Shown here: piece after piece, positions 1 to 7,473 of the stretch | Layout of the letters: each line of letters starts with the position of its first letter | Position numbering within the stretch: the stretch's first letter is position 1 | NCBI GenBank assembly: GCA_964229545.1 | Contig: CAXRDP010000088.1 | Span: 1 to 15,407 of the forward strand | Direction: 5' to 3' | Source of the DNA: UBA724 sp964229545 | Lineage (GTDB): Bacteria > Bacteroidota > Bacteroidia > Flavobacteriales > Flavobacteriaceae | DNA: 15,407 bases | Made by a program: the position numbers and the translations under genes | The notes under the pieces: generated by a model | The model's input: only the letters and a program-made list of their open reading frames with translations | Database searches by the model: none | What the model was told of the DNA's origin: nothing

Positions 1-561
1 ACCAAATACTTGGGCGGACACAGCGATGTGGTGTTAGGGGCTTTGGTGGTTCGGGACGAAAATTTAGCAGCGCGTTTGGCCTTTATACAAAATGCAAGCG
101 GTGCCGTTTGTGGCCCCCTGGATGCTTATCTAATCCTTCGAGGGATCAAAACACTACATGTGCGCATGCAGCGACACTGTGAAAATGGCAAAGCGGTGGC
201 AGAGTATTTACATCAACACCCTAAAATAAAAAAGGTCTATTGGCCAGGGTTTTCAGACCATCCAAACCACGAGGTGGCCCAAGCTCAGATGAGAGATTTT
301 GGGGGTATGCTATCCTTCGTGCCTAAAGAAAACTCCCTGGAAAGTGCCACGGCGATTGTGGAAAAGCTCAAAGTGTTTACGCTGGCCGAATCATTGGGAG
401 GGGTGGAAAGCTTGGCGGGTCATCCTGCTAGCATGACCCATGCGTCTATCCCTAAAGAGGCGCGTGAAAAATCGGGCTTAGTAGACGGCCTGATTAGACT
501 CAGTGTAGGCATAGAAGATATAGATGACCTAATCAATGATTTAGAACAAGCCATCGGCTGA
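1..561 (+). CDS. metB: Trans-sulfuration PLP enzyme, cystathionine gamma-synthase type (C-terminal part, 5' end outside window)
   Basis: This is the C-terminal 186 residues of a Cys/Met-metabolism PLP-dependent enzyme; the reading frame is open from base 1 and stops at TGA 559-561. The first visible residues are T-K-Y-L-G-G-H-S-D, the family signature, so the lysine codon at bases 4-6 should be the PLP Schiff-base lysine. Further family hallmarks are the 'RGIKTLHVRMQRH' block, 'SLGGVESLAGHPASMTHASIP' near bases 390-450, and the C-terminal 'LIRLSVGIED' segment. Cystathionine gamma-synthase joins an activated homoserine to cysteine in the cytoplasm on the way to methionine. Gamma-lyase and beta-lyase belong to the same family and cannot be firmly excluded here, because the N-terminal substrate-determining part is missing. 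The family call is near certain; the exact reaction is less so. The next gene starts 44 bases downstream. Confidence 0.85.
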   Translation, partial: TKYLGGHSDVVLGALVVRDENLAARLAFIQNASGAVCGPLDAYLILRGIKTLHVRMQRHCENGKAVAEYLHQHPKIKKVYWPGFSDHPNHEVAQAQMRDFGGMLSFVPKENSLESATAIVEKLKVFTLAESLGGVESLAGHPASMTHASIPKEAREKSGLVDGLIRLSVGIEDIDDLINDLEQAIG

Positions 562-605
562 ATTGGTAATATAATTCCTACTTTTAATCCAGAAATCCCC
601 CCATT

Positions 606-1946
606 ATGAAAAAAGTAATTGAGTCTTTTATCGCAGAAGTGGGTAGACGAAACACCCACGAACCCGAATTTATGCAAGCCGTAAGAGAAGTGGCTGAAAA
701 TGTCATTCCCTATATCGTCACTCAGGACATCTATCACGGAAAAAACATACTTATGCGGATGGCAGAGCCTGAGCGTGTAGTCATGTTTCGCGTGCCATGG
801 ATCGATGACACGGGGGAGATTCAAGTCAATCGGGGCTATAGAATCGAAATGAACTCTGCCATTGGCCCCTACAAAGGAGGTTTGCGATTTCATGAGTCTG
901 TCAACTTGAGTATTTTAAAGTTTTTGGCTTTTGAGCAAGTATTTAAAAACGCACTCACCACCCTGCCCATGGGCGGCGGTAAAGGTGGCGCAGATTTTAA
1001 CCCAAAGGGGAAATCAGACGGAGAGGTGATGCGTTTTTGTCAAAGCTTTATGACTGAATTGTTCCGACACATTGGTCCCAATAGAGACATTCCCGCTGGA
1101 GACATCGGAGTTGGTGGACGTGAAATCGGATATATGTTTGGGCAATACAAGCGACTAAAAAACGAATTTACCGGCGTGCTTACCGGAAAAGGCATCACCT
1201 GGGGAGGGTCTCTCATTCGACCTGAGGCCACCGGATACGGAGCCGTATATTTTGCTGAAAACATGCTACAAACTCGTGGTGACAGCCTTGAGAATAAAGA
1301 GGTGGTAATTTCAGGCTCTGGTAACGTAGCCCAATACGCCGCAGAAAAATGCATTCAACTTGGAGCCAAAGTACGCACCCTTTCCGATTCGTCAGGACAT
1401 ATATTTGATCCCGATGGGATTGATGCAGAAAAATTGGCCTTTGTGATGGACTTAAAAAACAACAAACGCGGCAGAATCGGTGAATATGTAAAAGCTTACC
1501 CAAAAGCGTCTTTCCACAAAGGAGAGCGCCCATGGGGGGTTCCTTGCAGCATTGCACTTCCCTGTGCTACACAAAACGAACTAGAAGAAGCCGATGCCAA
1601 AACATTGACTTCCAATGGGTGTTTTTGTGTCAGTGAAGGGGCCAATATGCCCTCTACCCCTGAGGCCATCAAGGTTTTTCATGCACACAAAGTATTGTAT
1701 GCGCCCGGCAAGGCCTCCAATGCAGGTGGAGTAGCGGTTTCCGGATTGGAAATGGCCCAGAATTCTCTGCGCTACAATTGGACACGCGAGGAAGTCGACA
1801 CCCGTCTTCAGGGTATTATGAAAGACATTCACGAGTCGTGTATCAAATATGGGCATGAAAATGGGCATATCAACTATGAAAAAGGTGCCAACATTGCGGG
1901 CTTTGTAAAAGTAGCCGATGCTATGCTGGCACAAGGAGTCGTATGA
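606..1946 (+). CDS. gdhA: NADP-type glutamate dehydrogenase
   Basis: This 446-residue protein has the usual length of the hexameric bacterial/fungal NADP-dependent glutamate dehydrogenases, which interconvert 2-oxoglutarate plus ammonium and glutamate in the cytoplasm. The N-terminal substrate domain carries 'GPYKGGLRFH' (Lys90) and the signature 'PMGGGKGGADFNPK', with the catalytic lysine at residue 126. The catalytic aspartate is Asp166 in 'DIPAGDIGVGGREIG'. A Rossmann nucleotide-binding turn follows at about 234-242 ('VVISGSGNVA'). The 'SDSSG' run at 260-264 is the pattern seen at the end of the second beta strand in NADP-preferring members such as E. coli GdhA; cofactor preference is inferred from that. 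The C-terminal 'APGKASNAGGVAVSGLEMAQN' block (366-386) is also typical. The ATG at 606 is preceded by a run of C and no Shine-Dalgarno sequence. No truncation or missing key residue is seen. Confidence 0.96.
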   Translation: MKKVIESFIAEVGRRNTHEPEFMQAVREVAENVIPYIVTQDIYHGKNILMRMAEPERVVMFRVPWIDDTGEIQVNRGYRIEMNSAIGPYKGGLRFHESVNLSILKFLAFEQVFKNALTTLPMGGGKGGADFNPKGKSDGEVMRFCQSFMTELFRHIGPNRDIPAGDIGVGGREIGYMFGQYKRLKNEFTGVLTGKGITWGGSLIRPEATGYGAVYFAENMLQTRGDSLENKEVVISGSGNVAQYAAEKCIQLGAKVRTLSDSSGHIFDPDGIDAEKLAFVMDLKNNKRGRIGEYVKAYPKASFHKGERPWGVPCSIALPCATQNELEEADAKTLTSNGCFCVSEGANMPSTPEAIKVFHAHKVLYAPGKASNAGGVAVSGLEMAQNSLRYNWTREEVDTRLQGIMKDIHESCIKYGHENGHINYEKGANIAGFVKVADAMLAQGVV

Positions 1947-1954
1947 TGTACGAT

Positions 1955-1977
1955 TTAAAAGCGTTCTAACGTTTTAA
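1955..1977. terminator. Weak AT-rich inverted repeat between gdhA and porZ (possible terminator)
   Basis: TTAAAA (1955-1960), a bulged G (1961) and CG (1962-1963) can pair with CG (1970-1971), TTTT (1972-1975) and AA (1976-1977) around a six-base loop. This gives about 8 bp with one bulge, and the U-rich part lies inside the 3' arm. It sits 8 bases after the gdhA stop and could attenuate or end gdhA transcription. It is low in GC, so it may be chance in AT-rich spacer DNA. Confidence 0.25.
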
Positions 1978-1985
1978 TGTACATC

Positions 1986-4238
1986 ATGAAAAAATATCTA
2001 TACTGGATTTTGGTTTTTGGTTGCATGGGTTTAAATGCCCAGCAATGGCAAGGCTATTTTTCATACAACAACATATCAAGCATTACCAATTCAGAAAGCG
2101 GTATTATATATGCCTCTGCCGAAAATGCAATCTTTTCATACGACCCGCAATTTGGGGAATTGCAAACGCTATCCACAGTTGAAGGTTTGTCTGGAGATGA
2201 CATAAGTACGCTATTTATTCATGACAACCAACTCTTTATCGGACACCAAAACGGTTTGTTGGGGATTTATGACTTAACCACAAATTCTTTTTTCTTAGAC
2301 TCATCCATTGAGCGCAATCAAACCATAGCAGAAGGTAAAAAGGCCATCCATCACTTTCAGTTGATTGAAGACAAGTTATACCTGTCTACTGGTTATGGGA
2401 TTTCAGTATACGACCCAGAAAACAAAGTGTTTAGAGACACCTATTATTTAGGCCCAAGCAGTAGCCAGATACATGTAAATCAGTCGGCTGTTTATGAATC
2501 GTTTTTATATGCTGCCACAGAAATGGGCTTGTATAAGATCGCAGTAGATGACCCCGCTGCCATACAATCCGAAAACTGGATACAAGTGGCTGGTGGTGAA
2601 TGGGTGGGCATAGGAATTATCGATGGCACTTTAATTGGAGTGCAGTCTTCCACGGGTAATACAACGCTTCAAACCATTGATGACGCCTCCACTATTAAAA
2701 ACATCAACGGCGAGGTGATCTCACTCTATTACTACGGGAATCGATTGACGCTTACTTTTAAAGACAAAGTTTTAAGTGCTGACAGCACACTAAACGACGA
2801 ACAAATAAGTGGTACTACATATATAGGTGCAGGGACAAACACCTCAGCTATCTATGTCAAGGGTCGTGTTTTTGTGGGGACAACTTCAAAGGGCTTAATA
2901 CAATTATCGGGGAATGAGGTGTCTGTTGTTAGCCCTGAAGGGCCTTTGGTAAACAATGTCTTCAATGTTACTTTAATCAACAGCCTTCCTTGGGTCTCTC
3001 ATGCCAATTTAAACCGTTTTTACACCCCTAAACCCCCAACTAACATTGGAATCAGCAAGCTAACACCCCAAGGCTGGAGTGCCATTGGTTATGAAGATAT
3101 GTTTGGGGCAAAAAGCATTGCGCGTCTGGTACAGGACCCAAACCTTCCCAATACCATCTATGCCTGTTCCTATCAATCAGGTATTTTGGTGATTGAAGAT
3201 GAGGTGCCCCAAGTATTGTGGAACGAAACTAATAGTGGATTGGAAAGTATCTCTTTTATAAATGCTTATAGTATTCGTGTAGGAGATGTTGTTTTTGACA
3301 CTAAAGGCAATCTGTGGTCCATTACTGCCCTTGTGGAAAATGGCCTTAAAAAACGATCCGCCAATGGCAATTGGACATCTATTGATTTGATGCCTGTGTT
3401 GGTAGATATAAGTGACAAAAATGGATATTCAAACATCGAGATCGCCGCAGATGATAGCATGTTTTTTGGAAGTATTTATGCTGGAGTCATCGGTTTCAAA
3501 GAAACGAATGGAAGTTCCATCTTAAAAAAAATAGGAGTTCCCAACAACCTCCCCACAGAAGATGTCCGCGCCTTGGCCCTTGATGCAGACAACCATTTGT
3601 GGATAGGCACAACCGAAGGGCTGCGGGTACTCTACAACGCCAGTCGTTTTTTTGAAGATGAGGAAGTTCAGACTCGAGAGATTATCGTAGAGGAAGGAGG
3701 CAATTTGGGTGAGCTGCTCAGCAATCAATTCATAACCGCCATAAAAGTAGACGGAAACAATCAAAAATGGATTGGTACAGCAGGTTCTGGTGTGTTTTTG
3801 TTTTCGGAAGACGGCACTGAAACCCTACACCATTTTACCAAAGAAAACAGCCCTTTGCCTACCAACTCCATTCGAACTATAGCCATTGACGAGCAAAACG
3901 GCAAGGTTTACTTTGGCACACCCAGCGGCTTGATTTCTTTTCAGGGCAATGCTTTTGCCGCAAGAGAGAATTATGACCAAATTGAGGTGTACCCCAATCC
4001 CGTGCGTCCCAATTTTACAGGCAGATTAACCATTAGAGGTCTACAATCAGACAGCAATGTTAAAATTACAGATATTAGCGGTCATTTGGTCTTTGAAGCC
4101 CAGTCAGAGGGGGGTAGCATTCAATGGGATTTGAAAAATTTTCGAGGAAATCGTGTCCGTACAGGCGTGTATCTTATTTTTGTCAGTGACCGAGATGGCA
4201 CAGAAAGCGCTGTCGAAAAAGTCATGATTGTCAACTGA
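1986..4238 (+). CDS. porZ: PorZ-like T9SS outer-membrane attachment-complex protein (beta-propeller plus C-terminal domain)
   Basis: A 750-residue secreted protein. I start it at ATG 1986, which gives a signal peptide (MKK, then a hydrophobic core to about residue 18, cleavage near 'LNA|QQ'); the in-frame ATG at 1977 would add three residues. The mature N-terminus 'WQGYFSYNNISSI...ASAENAIFSYD' and 'STVEGLSGDDIS' match the pattern I know from flavobacterial PorZ. Propeller-type repeats are clearest at about 521-546 ('DVRALALDADNHLWIGTTEGL'), 577-606 and 623-652. A T9SS sorting-type domain occupies about 669-750 ('VYPNPVRPNF...GVYLIFVSDRDG'). In Porphyromonas, PorZ works on the cell surface with PorU, PorV and PorQ and delivers anionic LPS for cargo attachment. 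The generic label 'two-component regulator propeller protein' would be misleading, as no kinase or response-regulator domain is present. The stop TGA overlaps the recO ATG by one base, suggesting translational coupling. Confidence 0.84.
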   Translation: MKKYLYWILVFGCMGLNAQQWQGYFSYNNISSITNSESGIIYASAENAIFSYDPQFGELQTLSTVEGLSGDDISTLFIHDNQLFIGHQNGLLGIYDLTTNSFFLDSSIERNQTIAEGKKAIHHFQLIEDKLYLSTGYGISVYDPENKVFRDTYYLGPSSSQIHVNQSAVYESFLYAATEMGLYKIAVDDPAAIQSENWIQVAGGEWVGIGIIDGTLIGVQSSTGNTTLQTIDDASTIKNINGEVISLYYYGNRLTLTFKDKVLSADSTLNDEQISGTTYIGAGTNTSAIYVKGRVFVGTTSKGLIQLSGNEVSVVSPEGPLVNNVFNVTLINSLPWVSHANLNRFYTPKPPTNIGISKLTPQGWSAIGYEDMFGAKSIARLVQDPNLPNTIYACSYQSGILVIEDEVPQVLWNETNSGLESISFINAYSIRVGDVVFDTKGNLWSITALVENGLKKRSANGNWTSIDLMPVLVDISDKNGYSNIEIAADDSMFFGSIYAGVIGFKETNGSSILKKIGVPNNLPTEDVRALALDADNHLWIGTTEGLRVLYNASRFFEDEEVQTREIIVEEGGNLGELLSNQFITAIKVDGNNQKWIGTAGSGVFLFSEDGTETLHHFTKENSPLPTNSIRTIAIDEQNGKVYFGTPSGLISFQGNAFAARENYDQIEVYPNPVRPNFTGRLTIRGLQSDSNVKITDISGHLVFEAQSEGGSIQWDLKNFRGNRVRTGVYLIFVSDRDGTESAVEKVMIVN

Positions 4239-4957
4239 TGCTTGTCAACACGCCTGCCATTGTACTGTCCAAAACCAATTATGGAGATAGCAGCCTGATT
4301 GTAAGATGCTATACCCATGTCTCTGGGATCAAATCTTATATCTTAAGAGGTGCTAAATCCAAAAGCAAAGGCAAAAAGCAACTTGGATTGTATCAGCCTC
4401 TTTCTCAAATTGAAATCACTGCACGCCACAAAAACAAGGGGGGGCTAGAACAATTACAATCAGCCAAAATTCACATTCCCTATCAGAATATTCCTTACGA
4501 AATAGACAAACTATCTGTGGCTTTTTTCTTGAGTGAAGTACTCGAAAAAGCCCTTCGTGAAGAGGAGGCCAATCCAAACTTGTATAGCTTCCTTGAAAAC
4601 AGCTTAAGTTGGTTTGACACTCATGAAAATACAGGTAATTTTCACATCCTTTTTCTGTTACAGCTCACCAAACATCTGGGGTTTTTTCCTGATGTAAACA
4701 CCCTTGAACAAGATTTTTTTGACATTGAAAATGGGCAATTTGTAAACCACAAGGGTGAGCACATCGTATCTGAAAAAAACATAAATCTTTTGCTAAAGCA
4801 GTTTTTGGGCACAAAATTTGATAACATCCAAACCGTATTGGTTACGGGGCAACAAAAAAAACAACTGCTTTCTATTCTTATGCATTACTACAAAATACAT
4901 GTATACGGGTTTTCTACGCCTAAATCTTTAAATGTGCTTTATGAGGTTTACGGCTAA
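4238..4957 (+). CDS. recO: DNA repair protein RecO
   Basis: This 239-residue protein has the standard RecO length. RecO binds single-stranded DNA and SSB and loads RecA together with RecR in recombinational gap repair. The N-terminal OB-fold begins with 'AIVLSKTNYGDSSLIVRCYTHVSG', typical of RecO, followed by the basic 'RGAKSKSKGKKQLGLYQPLSQIEI' stretch (37-60). The middle is helical and includes 'LQLTKHLGFFPDVN'. The C-terminus has the conserved 'HVYGFSTPKSLNVL' segment (about 221-234). The four-cysteine zinc motif found in many RecO proteins is absent; the only cysteine is Cys24. I believe this is common in Bacteroidota. The ATG overlaps the porZ stop (TGATG), and the last codons overlap the start of the downstream TonB-dependent receptor. 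Confidence 0.93.
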   Translation: MLVNTPAIVLSKTNYGDSSLIVRCYTHVSGIKSYILRGAKSKSKGKKQLGLYQPLSQIEITARHKNKGGLEQLQSAKIHIPYQNIPYEIDKLSVAFFLSEVLEKALREEEANPNLYSFLENSLSWFDTHENTGNFHILFLLQLTKHLGFFPDVNTLEQDFFDIENGQFVNHKGEHIVSEKNINLLLKQFLGTKFDNIQTVLVTGQQKKQLLSILMHYYKIHVYGFSTPKSLNVLYEVYG

Positions 4958-7421
4958 TTATTGGGTGTGGTCTATGGGCCTTTTTTTTGTTTCCCTTTGC
5001 TACGGACAACAGGTTCAGGTAGTTGATGCTGTCACAGGCCTACCCATTGAAGATGTACGTGTCTATACAGATACCCAACAATCGTTGACGGATCCCAATG
5101 GTTTTTTCTCTTTAGACGGGATGAAAAAAAGCACAAAAGCATACATATCCCATATCGGATATGAATCCATAACCTTGAGCATCAATGAACTTTTGAAAAG
5201 GAATCGAATTCGCCTATATCCAGACACACAACAGCTACACGAAATCGTCCTTTCAGTTGCCAGGAGCAAAGACGAAAGAAAAAGAGTTTCTAAACAAGTA
5301 GCCATCATCGGACAACAGAATATCCAAGAGCTAAGCCCCAACACAAGTGCCGATGTACTCAATGCGGCATCGGGAGTACGCATCCAAAAATCTCAGGGAG
5401 GGGGTGGTAGTCCTGTAATACGCGGGTTAGAAGCCAACCGCATCCTTCTGGTGGTAGATGGGGTGCGCATGAACAATGCCATCTACCGATCCGGACACCT
5501 CCAAAATGCCATCACCATAGACCCACAAACCCTTGAAAGAGCAGAGGTCATCTATGGCCCCTCATCCGTGGGGTATGGTTCCGATGCTTTGGGTGGGGTG
5601 GTTCATTACTACACCAAAACTCCAAAAATTGGAACGGAAAATCCCTGGAGCTTTGGTTTGTCAAGCAGTTACGACACACGCCATTTGCACAACGTGAACC
5701 ATATTGACATCACCCACAGTAGGAGTAAATGGGCCAGTTTGAGCAGTGTGAGTTTTTCAAAATTTGGAGAGTTGTACATGGGTAAACAACGAAATCATGG
5801 TTACAACGATTGGGGTCTTGTTCCTACTTATTCTAAGAATTCAAGAACACGCTTTTTCGAAACGGAATCCCTAAACGCAGACCCTAACCTCCAACGCAAC
5901 ACGGCCTACAACCAACTCGACCTATTACAGAAGTTTGTTTTTCAGACTGAAAATGACAACCAGTGGATGCTAAACATGCAATACTCCACCTCATCAGACA
6001 TCCCTCGTTTTGACAAACTTTCCGAAAGCCGCGATGGCAACTTGCGCTATGCTGAGTGGTATTATGGCCCGCAAAAGCGACTGTTAATCTCGCCACGATA
6101 CACCTTTAGCACCTCCTCAAAATGGCTTCGTGAAGGCACCATCACATGGGCCTATCAAAATCTGGAGGAATCCAGGGTCAAAAGAAAGTTTGGAAATTTA
6201 GAACGTGAGAGTCAGATTGAAAACCTGGACGTCTACAGCTTAAATGCCGATTTTTCAGCCCACACCAATCCTGGGAAGAAAATCGCTTATGGTCTTGAAT
6301 TTACACACAACCGAGTGCGTTCTAATGCTTATAGCCAGACCTTGGAAGTTGTTGAGAACAGCATCAGGGGGCTGGGCTCTAAAACGCCCATTCCGACCAG
6401 ATATCCAAGCGACAGCAGTACCTATACTACCATTGCTGCCTATGGCGACTATCGTGTTGATTTAACAGAAAAAAGCACCTTAGATGCAGGACTGCGATTT
6501 ACCCATACCCGCCTGAAAGCTGATTGGAAAGACCAAGCGCTGATCGATGCGCGCTTGGATATGGCCCAGAACCAAAACAATGCCCTAAATGCTTCTTTAG
6601 GTTATGTGTTTCGCCCTTCATCACAATGGGAGTGGCGCGCTGTTGTGGCAAGCGGATTTAGGGCGCCAAACATTGATGACATCGGAAAAATCAGAGAAAA
6701 TCATGGAAGAATATCTGTGCCAAATCCCGATTTAAAACCCGAATATGCTTATACCGCTGATTTGGGGATCACACGCTTTTTTGAAAATAGAAAAGCCTAC
6801 ATACAACTCAATTCCTACTACACCCTTTTACACAATTTCATAGGTCGTGACGACTATTTTGTTCCCTCAGATGTCTCTACAAACAGCGATGAAACCATCT
6901 TATTTATGGATGATGAAGTTATTACACAGGCCAATGTAAATTTAGGAACCGCCAATCTCCGTGGGGCAAGTATGGGTTGGTCATTAAAACCCCTAAAAAA
7001 ATGGCGTTATTCCGGAAGTGTCAGCTACACCTATGGGCAGATCAACAGAGACAACATGCCCATGCCTTCCATTCTTCCATATTTTGGAAACCATCAATTG
7101 GTGTTAAACCATCAAGATCTTAAAGTAAGCGTTTCGCATCATTTTTCGAGTCGTAAAAACCCCCATGATTACAGCTGGGGTGGCGAAGATGGATTGGAAG
7201 AAACCCCATTCATCAATCCAGAAGCCACAGAGCTTGTAGACCGCTTTGCAGGAAGCCCGGCTTGGAGTCGCTTTGACATGAGCGCCCACTACAAGCCTGA
7301 TCCTTCAATGACACTCAGTGCCCATTTGTACAACATATTTGATATACATTACAAAGAATTTGCCTCGGGAATTTCTGCCCCCGGCCGCAGCCTGATGTTG
7401 CGCATCGACTACGCGTTTTAG
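4941..7421 (+). CDS. TonB-dependent outer-membrane receptor, haem/haemoglobin-transferrin-like group
   Basis: An 826-residue outer-membrane active transporter. I chose ATG 4941 because it gives a charged N-terminus followed by a hydrophobic core and cleavage near 'CYG|QQ' (residue 22); ATG 4932 would add three residues and ATG 4974 would strip the n-region. Domains in order are: a carboxypeptidase-regulatory-like beta-sandwich (about 24-97, 'VVDAVTGLPIEDVRVYT...SHIGYESI'), a TonB-box-like strand (about 99-108, 'LHEIVLSVAR'), a plug (about 112-227, with 'VIRGLEANRILLVVDGVRMN' and 'EVIYGPSSVGYGSDALGG'), then a barrel ending in the aromatic C-terminus 'IDYAF'. FRAP (573-576) and NPDL (595-598) boxes with a histidine between them resemble the FRAP/NPNL region of haem receptors. 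Substrate is therefore suggested, not proven. No TonB, ExbBD or haem-processing gene is nearby. The start lies inside recO. Confidence 0.9.
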   Translation: MRFTANYWVWSMGLFFVSLCYGQQVQVVDAVTGLPIEDVRVYTDTQQSLTDPNGFFSLDGMKKSTKAYISHIGYESITLSINELLKRNRIRLYPDTQQLHEIVLSVARSKDERKRVSKQVAIIGQQNIQELSPNTSADVLNAASGVRIQKSQGGGGSPVIRGLEANRILLVVDGVRMNNAIYRSGHLQNAITIDPQTLERAEVIYGPSSVGYGSDALGGVVHYYTKTPKIGTENPWSFGLSSSYDTRHLHNVNHIDITHSRSKWASLSSVSFSKFGELYMGKQRNHGYNDWGLVPTYSKNSRTRFFETESLNADPNLQRNTAYNQLDLLQKFVFQTENDNQWMLNMQYSTSSDIPRFDKLSESRDGNLRYAEWYYGPQKRLLISPRYTFSTSSKWLREGTITWAYQNLEESRVKRKFGNLERESQIENLDVYSLNADFSAHTNPGKKIAYGLEFTHNRVRSNAYSQTLEVVENSIRGLGSKTPIPTRYPSDSSTYTTIAAYGDYRVDLTEKSTLDAGLRFTHTRLKADWKDQALIDARLDMAQNQNNALNASLGYVFRPSSQWEWRAVVASGFRAPNIDDIGKIRENHGRISVPNPDLKPEYAYTADLGITRFFENRKAYIQLNSYYTLLHNFIGRDDYFVPSDVSTNSDETILFMDDEVITQANVNLGTANLRGASMGWSLKPLKKWRYSGSVSYTYGQINRDNMPMPSILPYFGNHQLVLNHQDLKVSVSHHFSSRKNPHDYSWGGEDGLEETPFINPEATELVDRFAGSPAWSRFDMSAHYKPDPSMTLSAHLYNIFDIHYKEFASGISAPGRSLMLRIDYAF

Positions 7422-7473
7422 ATTCAATATTTTTTGGTTGAAAATGGTTACTTTCGCAACTTATTGCGACAAG

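Noticed and set aside
563..586. TTG ... TACTTTTA before gdhA as a Bacteroidota -33/-7 promoter
   Set aside because: The two elements are only about 13 bases apart, shorter than the usual spacing, and the -7 box is imperfect. Separate transcription of gdhA is plausible but not supported by this match.
873..880. AAAGGAGG, a perfect-looking Shine-Dalgarno sequence
   Set aside because: It is inside gdhA and encodes the conserved Tyr-Lys-Gly-Gly of the substrate site; no plausible gene starts after it, and other genes in the window do not use such sites.
420..893. 157-codon open frame on the minus strand across the end of the trans-sulfuration gene and the start of gdhA
   Set aside because: It lies antisense to two well-supported genes, its translation shows no recognisable family pattern, and it spans their junction; it is best explained as a shadow of plus-strand codons.
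1986..4238. Two-component hybrid sensor suggested by the propeller repeats
   Set aside because: The protein has a signal peptide, propeller repeats and a T9SS-type C-terminal domain, but no transmembrane helix followed by kinase, receiver or DNA-binding domains.
4238..4957. RecO counted as defective because it lacks the C4 zinc motif
   Set aside because: The frame is intact, the OB-fold and C-terminal conserved segments are present, and cysteine-free RecO appears usual for this phylum, so this is lineage variation and not decay.
7433..7456. TTTG ... TACTTTCG before ileS as a promoter
   Set aside because: The -7-like box has one mismatch and the distance between boxes is about 12 bases, too short for the consensus. 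The ileS run might instead be read through from the TonB receptor.
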